Part shown: positions 56,932-64,000 of the stretch, piece after piece
Position numbering within the stretch: position 1 is the first letter of the stretch
Layout: each line of letters starts with the position of its first letter
Source of the DNA: Schizophyllum amplum
Lineage: Eukaryota > Basidiomycota > Agaricomycetes > Agaricales > Schizophyllaceae
NCBI GenBank assembly: GCA_007026445.1
Contig: VDMD01000002.1
Location: 2,480,001-2,544,000 of the forward strand
Length of the DNA: 64,000 bases
Direction: 5' to 3'
The notes under the pieces: generated by a model
Database searches by the model: none
What the model was told of the DNA's origin: nothing
Seen by the model: only the letters and a program-made list of their open reading frames with translations
Made by a program: the position numbers and the translations under genes

Positions 56932-57606
56932 TACACGCGAGCGCGACTTGTCGTTTTCGTCTTGTCTTCTCCCTCTACCTACCATCGTCGCTTCCCGAAA
57001 TTGAAGTGGGCTGTTCGCAAGTCGGCTTTAGGTCAGCTGTAGGTGCTGCCCTCTCTCTTCCCTCTCATATGTACCAACTGTCGCAGGTAGCAGGCGCGCG
57101 CCATCACCCAGAACGACGCCGACAAGGACGACGTCGCCCACGTCGCCGCGCCGGCACCGCTGCCTCCGAGTCGTACCGTATCCCCAAGGCCGACAATGTT
57201 CGTGTTCGCTGTCAATGCCGTCCAGGTCACCATTCTCGCCGACGCGGGAGGCCTTCGTCGTCTTCGGGAGCTGAAGCGCTGACCGTCAAGACCATCGACC
57301 ACCTGTCACTCGACATAGCAGGAAACTGACATGTGCTAGGAGTCGAGCTGCAGCGAGTGCGTATGCGCTGCACCAAGGTACGTGCCCACAATGCTGAATG
57401 GAATCTGTCGCTGACATCCTTTGCAGGAATACTCCATAACCATCCTAATCCCCCCGCGGTCCCCGTAGTACCAGTACACCCGTCACATCCCTCGCCCGCG
57501 TGAACATGTTGCTGCCCTTGCTGTGGACCGAACGACATACTGCAGTGAGGAGCGCTGGGGGAGCGTCGGATTCGGAGCACGCCCTGGTACAGCCCTGGTA
57601 TACGTG

Positions 57607-57698
57607 TACACCGCGAGGGATTCAACCGCCGTCTGACAGCGGATTTCGGGCCCACGACCATCGTCGGATTGACGCTGGCAGTCTACGTTTCACAATCC
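57607..57698 (+). repeat. Left arm of an imperfect inverted repeat
   Basis: Starts TACACCGCGAGGGATTCAAC and carries CCGCCGTCTGACAGCGG. Aligns with the reverse complement of 58253-58366 at roughly 75-80% over the shared parts by eye; the right copy has about 20 extra bp in the middle. Confidence 0.65.
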
Positions 57699-58252
57699 GC
57701 CGATGGACGTCGTCTGAGCCCACGTTTTCCATCGTTCTAGGCCGAGGTTATCCCGTCCTGCCTAGATCCTTGAATCGGTCGCTACCAGGCTGCTATGTAC
57801 TGGTCGGTACACAATGAATGAGCCCAGCTTGTCACTCATTGAGCATACATATTGGAGCTAAGATTCACGTACGAAGCACTGTGTAGTATAAAAGGACCAA
57901 GACTAAGCACCAAGCTTCTGCACACTGAGAATGGTCGTGGGGAACACAATATCAGGCTCGGCTTTACATCATGCTGCTTTGAGGATTATTGGGCTTAAAT
58001 TCCAGCGTGGTCGAAAGACGTACTTACCATGTCAAGCGATAGCAACCACGGAGCAAGTACTTTAGGGGAGAAGACAGAATCGAGGGCGGGCTGAGGCAGA
58101 TGAACGGCAGAGACAACCCGTCTTATGAAAATTTCGCGCGACGCGGCACGCAACCAGCACGCAACTGACAGGCGGCATCCGTTGGCGGCCGGTCCCGTGA
58201 CCGTTCGACGGCAGCCAGCGATTTTCCATAAGGCTTTCCGCTGTCGGCCGTG

Positions 58253-58366
58253 GGATTGTAAAACACAGACTGGCAGCGGTAAACCGACGACCGTCGTGGT
58301 CAAATCCGGCGATATTCGTCGGTCGCAAATTCGCCGTCTGACGGCGGTTGATTCCCTCGCGGTGTA
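58253..58366 (-). repeat. Right arm of an imperfect inverted repeat
   Basis: Counterpart of 57607-57698. Contains the near-palindrome CGCCGTCTGACGGCGG (about 58332-58347), a form often seen in transposon ends. Confidence 0.65.
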
Positions 58367-58655
58367 TGGCCAGGCCCAGCAATTCTATTACCATCTTTAG
58401 CTGTCGTATATAGCAGTACATAGTCCAATATATTGATTTATGCTTGTATATGTGCATGTAGAGGGATTAATAGGAAAATATAGCAGCAAGCAGCAAGGGT
58501 AGGGAAAATGCTGCCCGCCGACGACCTGAAACGCGAAGAGGCTTCTGTCTATATTGTGCTCGAAGGGCATCGATATCATGATCTCAAATATGCGCCTTTC
58601 GGTGGCCCAGCGACTGTGATATAGAAGCTATATTTTCCATCATCAGCATCGTTCT

Positions 58656-58678
58656 GGCTAGACGCGATTCTCACTGGG
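58656..58678 (-). repeat. Right copy of a 23-bp inverted pair
   Basis: Perfect reverse complement of 55793-55815. The sequence inside shares only scattered similarity with that inside the left copy. Confidence 0.7.
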
Positions 58679-59000
58679 TATCATGCTTCAAGCCAACTTC
58701 AAGCTGTCCTTATTCACCTGCTGATTACGGTGTCAACATGTCACCCCTGCAGCAACGACGTCCGACGGTCAAAAAGACTTGGCGACCCTGCACTGCGGCA
58801 CTTTGTGTGTAGTCTGCTCACTTCGTCTCAGCGCAGCGCAGCAAACCAACACACAAGATTATTTTGACCACCGGTCAAAAATCCACAGTTGTTTTCCAAC
58901 GATGTACAGAGCTTCTGGTGTGAAGGTACGAAGATCGAGGTAAGTATAATGCAAACGATAACATTGGCTCAGACCGAGCCTCACGACCCTGGTATCCACC

Positions 59001-61244
59001 TCACGCAGCCGCGGCGGCGATAGGCACATCGACGACCTTCATGTCCTCCACGGGCATGTTCTTGAAGGCTCCCGTCATCCTCGGCGCCAGCGGCGCGATG
59101 GGTGTGCCCTCGAGCGACTGCCCAAGACGCTTCGCCTGCACGTGGGGCGAGATAGGACCGAGAAGCCAGTCGAAGCGGGAGCGCGCCACGACGACTGCCG
59201 TGTGCGAGACCTCATTCGGCTGGTTGTTGCGCAGAGTCAGTGGCGCGCTGCCGTCCGTCAAACCGATCTGCTCCTCCGTCCAGATGGGCTCGACGTGATC
59301 CTTGCCGCCAGGGACGCCGACGGAGGCACGCCCACCGAGGCGCTTCCAGTCGCTGAGGCGGTTGATGTTAAGCTCGGTGTAGACCTGGTTGACGGCGCTG
59401 ATGAGGTGGTCCATCTGCTCAACGGTGTGGCGCTGGGTGACGGTGATGCGGAGACGCTCCTCGCCGCGAGCGACGGTAGGGTAGTTGATGGCCTGAACGT
59501 AAATGTCGTGCTCGTTGAGAAGCTTGTCGGACGCCTCCTTTGCAAGGGCGGCATCACCGACAAGGAGCGGAACAATGTGAGAAGGACCAGGACTGCGAAA
59601 TGGGGTCAGCACGGCGGTCATGCCTAGCGCGAGTGATGCGACTTACACGACAGGAATGTCAATTTCGGCGAAACGGCGCTTGACCTCGCGCACGTTGACT
59701 TGCTTGAGCTGACGGTCCCCAAGGTACTCCTTCTGGTAGACGATGCTCGCCTGAGCACCTGCCACCGTCGCGGGCGGAAGAGATGTGGTGAAGATGAAGC
59801 CAGGAGCGTACGACCGAACCATGTCCACGAAGCGCTCCGAGCCAGCGATATAACCGCCGACAGCGCCGTATGACTTGCCCAAAGTACCGGTGATGATGTC
59901 GACGCGGTCCATGACGGTGCCGGGAATAGCGTGGGGGCTGTCACCGGCGGCCTTGTGCGCCTCGTAATCGAGATGTTCGGCGACACCGGCACCACGGGGT
60001 CCATAGAGACCAACAGCGTGCACCTGGAACGCTCTTAGAACGATCCCCTTATACGGAACAAAGCAACATACCTCGTCGTTGAAGGTGATAGCACCATATT
60101 TGTCGGCGAGGTCACAGATCTCCTTAATAGGGCCAATGCTACCGCACATGGAATACACGCTCTCGAACGCGATTATCTTGGGAGTCTCCTTCGGGTACTG
60201 GGCCAACTTCCTCTCCAAGTCGGCCATGTCGTTGTGCTCAAAGATGACCTTCCTCGCGCCGGAGTGCCGGATGCCTTGAATCATAGAGGCGTGGTTCATC
60301 TTATCGGAGAAGATAACACAGCCCGGCATCTTCGATCCGAGAGTCGACAACGTCGCGTCATTCGCAACGTAGCACGACGAGAAGACAAGCGCCGCGGGCT
60401 TGCGGTGAAGACGCGCCAACTCTTGCTCGAGCTGGAGATGGAGAGCGCCGTTACCGGCGATGTTACGCGTCCCGCCCGCACCGGAACCGTACTTGTCCAG
60501 AGTACGGCTGCAACGCGATGAGTGTATGTACGCATACAACAGGCTAGCAACTCACTGCACAGTCTCCAAGACTACAGGATTACCGCCCATTCCAAGATAG
60601 TCGTTGGAGCACCACACCTCAACTTCATCCTTGACGTTCGCGGTATGCGCGGTGGGAAAACGGGCCGCAAGGCGATTGATGTTATTGAAGTAGCGGTAGG
60701 ACTTGTCCTGGTGCTTCTTGTCGAGTTCATCCTCGTAGAACTTTTCGTAGTCGAAGCCGCCCGACGTCTTCGTCGCCTTGCTCTTCTTGGCAGCGGTAGC
60801 AACGGTCGCCTTGTGGGCGGCCGCCGGCTGCGCCTGTGCCTGCGCGGCATGGAAGGGGCAGCCACCAGCCTTCTTGGCAGGCTGGACCTTGGAGGCGGCA
60901 GCAGCAGCCAAGTCCTCAGCGATGCGCGCGGCGTCGCGGGCCGCCTTCGCGTGGGGGCACATCTCGACAGTCGCGTTGGGGGGAATGGTGATGCCCTGGT
61001 CGTGGTGGATCTTCTCGACGTCGGCATTGCCGGCGACGCTCGCATAGCCTGCTACGAGCTCTTTACCGCGCACGTTGAGCGCGGGACCCATGACCGGGCA
61101 CTTTGTCGCGCGCTCAGTGAGAGCGGAGATGGCAGGGAAGCGGGAAGACGAGGAAGTGCATAGCGAGCGCAGCTGCGAGGACTTTGTGTGTTGGAGGAAA
61201 GGGCAGAACGGCTTGAAGCTCGAGAGCGAAGAGAGCCGGGACAT
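59001..61244 (-). CDS. HEM1: 5-aminolevulinate synthase, mitochondrial (ALAS/HEM1)
   Basis: A PLP enzyme condensing glycine and succinyl-CoA, the first and regulated step of heme synthesis in the mitochondrial matrix. Starts [20 protein letters not shown], an Arg/Ser presequence. Four Cys-Pro dipeptides lie at about residues 14-15, 49-50 (TKCPVMG), 96-97 (EMCPHAK) and 129-130 (GGCPFHA); such CP motifs bind heme and block import or activity in animal ALAS. The catalytic part has [115 protein letters not shown], and the PLP lysine in [21 protein letters not shown]-terminus: [20 protein letters not shown], then [11 protein letters not shown] and TGA at 59001-59003. About five exons, 640 residues. 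Confidence 0.97.
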
Positions 61245-61289
61245 GATGGCGGGGGGAAGGGAGAGTGAAGACTCCAAATCCCGTGTTTC

Positions 61290-61336
61290 TTTATAAACAA
61301 CGAGTGTAACCGGAAAAATCCAGACGCCGTTATTGG
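61290..61336 (-). promoter_or_regulatory. ALAS core promoter: TATA box and CCAAT box
   Basis: On the minus strand TATAAA lies at 61290-61295, about 46 bp before the ATG, and CCAAT at 61332-61336, about 88 bp before it. CCAAT is the site of the HAP (NF-Y) complex, which controls respiratory and heme genes in yeast. Function is inferred from motif and spacing. Confidence 0.45.
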
Positions 61337-61679
61337 CTGAGAGACGCCGCACGTGACGCAACCGTTACAATCGGAATGCGGATCGGCCTCTTATGGTAAT
61401 CTTTGTTGCGGTCTGGCCTCCTTCAGTCGGGACCGCACGGAGGTCGAGTGTGTTGCGGTTCACCGAGCAGATGAGGAGGGACCTTCCTCTGCGGAGAGTA
61501 GACCAAATTCGTTGGGGTAATCCCAGTAACAGCGCATAACTACCCCGAACTTCGCCTGCCTTCGCCCAACGTTCGGCGATTTGTCAAATGTCACGCCTCT
61601 GCTGCCGTCCGCCGTTCGCTCATTGCATGACGCGCGACGTGGCTCATGATGCACATTCTTGCCTAATATCCACCTACGC

Positions 61680-63327
61680 CTACATCTGGCTGAGCACACT
61701 CTCCAACACATCTACCGCGAAATCCACGTCCTCCTTGGGGACATTCAGACTCGGCACCAGCCGCACCGCGTCCTTGCCCGCGGTGAGCAGGAAAACGCCC
61801 CGCTCGCGCGCCATGTCGACCACCCTCCCCGGGTTTGTGGTGTCCTTGAACCCGAGCCCGAGGATCAGCCCGCGTCCGCGCACTTCAGGCTTCAGTAGCT
61901 TCGGGAAGTACTTCGGCAACTTCTCCAGCCGGCCGACCAGGTGAGTGCTGGTCTCCTGCACCTGCTTCCCGACGTTGTCACTGGACAGCCGGCTCAGGAC
62001 ATGGAACCCGAGCGCGCAGGCGAGCGGCGAGCCGCCGAACGTCGTGCCATGCGTACCTATACACTGGTTAGACAGGAAGCTCCGAAGGAAGCTACGACCT
62101 TTGTCGGAGATGGACGCACCAGGTGTCATAACTTGAGCCACAGAGTCGCGAATCAGCACCGCGCCTATCGGGTATCCGTTCGCCAGCGGCTTCGCCATGG
62201 TCACCATGTCCGGCTGGCAATCCGCTGGCAACTTCGAGTGCGCCCACAGGTTCCCCGTCCTGTACAACCCGCACTGCATAACTGTTAGATCATCCTGCCT
62301 CGTCAAGATGGCACCAAACGCACCTGAATCTCGTCGTAAATCAACACCGCGCCGACTTCGTCGCATCGCTTGCGCAGCGCACGCAGCCACGCCTCGTCCG
62401 CCGCATGGATCCCGCCCTCTCCCTGGATCGGCTCCACAATCACCGCGCAGGTATCCTCCCCTACCAAGCCCTGCAGCCCCTCCATGTCGTTCATCGTCCC
62501 GACGTCCACGCCAGGAATCAGCGGCGCAAAGGGCTTCTGGTACTTCGGGTTGCTCGTCACGCTCAGCGCGCCCATGCTGCGCCCGTGGAAGCCCTGCTCG
62601 AAGCACGCGATGCGCGTCTTGGTGCAGCCGCCGTCCTCCCAGGCGCGCCCGGCCTGCTTGGCCCATCGCTCCTTCCCGACCTTGCGCGCAATTTTGAGCG
62701 CGCCCTCGTTCGCCTCGGTGCCCGAGTTCGCAAAGAAGACTTTCGCACCGGCAGAGGGGTCGGCGAGGCCGAGGCCGCCCTCCCGGCGGGTGAGCTCGAC
62801 GAGGAGCTCTGCGAGACGCGGCGCCCACTCATTGTGGAAGACATTGCTGGTGTGTAGGAGCTTGGAAGCTTGCTCGGACATGACCTGTAAATTTGTGAGA
62901 CAGGAGCGCGAGGGTGAGTTACGTCTCGCGCAACACACCTTGACGAACTCTTCATCGCCGTGCCCTAAAGCGTTGACAGCGATGCCAGCGCTAAAGTCGA
63001 CGTAGCACCGGCCGTCGGTATCCCATACCTTTGAGCCCTTGCCGTGGCTGAGCACGAATTGCGGGCGCGCGTAAACGGGGAGTAGGTAGTTTTCCGAGGT
63101 GGCTAGCGTGCTCTGAACACTTGCGGACGACGATGGCGTGTCATGTGTAGCGGCGGTGTAGCGCGTGCAAGGGGAGGAGTTCTACAGAGGAAAACCATAT
63201 CAACGAATGAGCACATGAGGATAGACGTTGAAAAACGCACCTGTAGCCCTGCTGAGGTGCTGAACCGTGCTGCGCGCCCGCGTGATGCGCGCTGGAGAGC
63301 AGAAAGAGATGTGACTGCGCGCTTCAT
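61680..63327 (-). CDS. ARG8: Acetylornithine aminotransferase, mitochondrial (ARG8)
   Basis: A PLP-dependent class III aminotransferase converting N-acetylglutamate semialdehyde to N-acetylornithine, in arginine synthesis in the matrix. Exon 1 (from 63327) encodes MKRAVTSLSALQRASRGRAA, a clear presequence. Next: RPQFVLSHGKGSKVWDTDGR, CYVDFSAGIAVNALGHGDEE, KLLHTSNVFHNEWAPRLAEL, KVFFANSGTEANEGALKIAR, FEQGFHGRSMGALSVTSNPK, VIVEPIQGEGGIHAADEAWL and VGAVLIYDEIQ (PLP-binding Asp). Then CGLYRTGNLWAH, MVTMAKPLANGYPIGAVLI (catalytic Lys in AKPLANG), GTHGTTFGGSPLACALGFHV and a C-terminus VDFAVDVLESVLSQM with stop at 61680-61682. Five or six exons and about 460 residues. Same strand as ALAS, 435 bp upstream of its start. 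Confidence 0.96.
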
Positions 63328-63390
63328 TTTGATAGACTGGTGGAGGTAGTAGAGATAGAAGATATCCGCAGCCGCGAGATAGCAACTGGC

Positions 63391-63396
63391 TTTATA
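63391..63396 (-). promoter_or_regulatory. TATA box of ARG8
   Basis: TATAAA on the minus strand, about 64 bp upstream of the ARG8 ATG, between the gene and the cluster of Gcn4-like sites. Confidence 0.45.
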
Positions 63397-63411
63397 GATC
63401 GCGAGTATATC

Positions 63412-63474
63412 GAGTCAGGAGAGGGATTTGCGCGAGTCAGTATCGAGTATTGATTGTGGTGTGGAAAATGACTC
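63412..63474 (-). promoter_or_regulatory. Cluster of three Gcn4/Cpc1-type TGACTC half-sites upstream of ARG8
   Basis: GAGTCA (= TGACTC on the other strand) occurs at 63412-63417 and 63434-63439, and TGACTC at 63469-63474, 85-147 bp before the ARG8 ATG. Each matches 6 of 7 bases of the TGASTCA element bound by Gcn4/Cpc1. Three in 63 bp is far above chance spacing for a hexamer. General amino-acid control is the natural reading. Confidence 0.5.
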
Positions 63475-64000
63475 CCGCGGCCCCCTTTTAGAGAGAGAAC
63501 TTCAACAGGAGTTGTGCAGGTCCGGATAGAAGGACACAAGAAGGAAGGGGGCCTGTGCTGTGATGGGCGTCTAAGTGCAAGGCGCGCCGCCTCAAAAATC
63601 GTGTGATAAGATAAGATTCGGGAGATCGGTCCGATCGGGGTCCGAAGGCACCTGGCAGTGTCATTGTGAACTCGTACCGCCACCAGACCGACGCCAGAGC
63701 TCATCGCCGCAATGCAGCATTTGCCTATATATGTGTTCTCTGCGAGAAACAGTCAATTTCTCGAGTTGATGACGCGAGTAAACCGAGTCGAAACTGTAGG
63801 CTTACGATGCGCACTGGCGACTCAAGGAAACCCACGAACTTCGTTGACGCCGGGACAATTGACCAGCCATAACTTCGTGACCGGTGCGTAGGTGTTGTAT
63901 TGAGTTGGACACAGCGCTACCTACCTGGTACGCATCCACATCTTTCACACGCTCACGATGAATTCGCTGTCCTCCACTTCTTGACACTGTGAGAGTTGCC
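63475..64000. other. Window-edge region without a recognised gene
   Basis: 526 bp. A minus-strand open stretch near 63920-64000 could be the 3' exon of a gene outside the window, with a GTAGGT donor-like site near 63920, but it is too short to identify. Confidence 0.3.

Larger units (their letters stand above)
55441..59000. other. Gene-free repeat island (candidate non-autonomous transposon region)
   Basis: 3.56 kb between the ABHD gene (+) and ALAS (-). It contains a short tandem array, a 23-bp inverted pair (55793-55815 and 58656-58678), a perfect 253-bp inverted repeat, and a second imperfect inverted repeat. Six-frame open frames are short and mostly arise from the repeat arms themselves. 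I find no transposase, reverse transcriptase or RNase H motif. Confidence 0.6.

Noticed and set aside
57006..57661. Possible small gene (open frames on both strands, with traces like VRMRCTK and EYSITILIP)
   Set aside because: I could not build a splice-consistent protein with a recognisable domain. Left as repeat-island sequence.

Overview
The window is nuclear DNA of a filamentous basidiomycete, most likely an Agaricomycete. The order cannot be fixed from sequence alone. Nearly every gene is split by short introns (about 45-70 bp, GTGAGT/GTAAGT donors, CAG/TAG acceptors). Exons are GC-rich and gene density is high (about 27 genes in 64 kb, both strands). Several proteins belong to families I know mainly from basidiomycetes: a DUF6593-like protein, a 7-TM family, and Crinkler-like NTPase-nucleases. 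There are no operons, rRNA genes, CRISPR arrays or convincing tRNAs.

Layout. 1-1151 holds the 3' end of a CLASP/Stu1-type microtubule regulator. 1518-2817(-) is a mitochondrial rhomboid protease and 3186-3830(-) a DUF6593-like protein. 4482-6377(+) is a METTL3/IME4 mRNA m6A methyltransferase. 6538-9838(-) and 10302-13280(+) are two large head-to-head paralogues of a Crinkler (CRN)-like P-loop NTPase plus PD-(D/E)XK nuclease family; the nuclease motif is intact in the first and lost in the second. 13575-16559(-) is an OPT peptide transporter. A 2.1-kb region without an intact gene follows. Then come DPH3 (18710-19172 +), the chromatin actin-related protein Arp4 (19384-21314 -), a decayed carboxylesterase, and the ribosome biogenesis factor ERB1/BOP1 (23570-26069 +).

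27170-30696 carries a 7-TM protein and a mitochondrial-carrier-fold protein. These are followed by a MYND-finger protein, an orphan, a probably peroxisomal acyl-CoA dehydrogenase (all minus strand), a DUF2423 protein, adrenodoxin/ferredoxin-NADP reductase Arh1, a long disordered coiled-coil protein and mitochondrial D-lactate dehydrogenase (43612-46015 +). 46733-53599 is all minus strand: two disordered proteins (one with polyQ), the TRAPP subunit Trs20/sedlin, and the splicing factor Cwc21/SRRM2. 54009-55440(+) is an ABHD4/5-type hydrolase.

55441-59000 is a gene-free, repeat-built island. It has a perfect 253-bp inverted repeat, a second imperfect inverted repeat, and a 23-bp inverted pair enclosing both; it is probably a non-autonomous DNA transposon or nest of them. 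The window closes with heme synthesis (ALAS/HEM1, 59001-61244 -) and arginine synthesis (ARG8, 61680-63327 -). Both have readable promoters: TATA and CCAAT for ALAS, TATA and a cluster of Gcn4-type half-sites for ARG8.

Most genes are conserved housekeeping loci with no pathway clustering. Mitochondrial functions recur: rhomboid, Arh1, D-LDH, ALAS, ARG8. The accessory and most unusual parts are the CRN-like pair and the inverted-repeat island. Gene models were read by eye from reading frames and splice signals. Starts and stops are usually firm; internal exon edges are less so.
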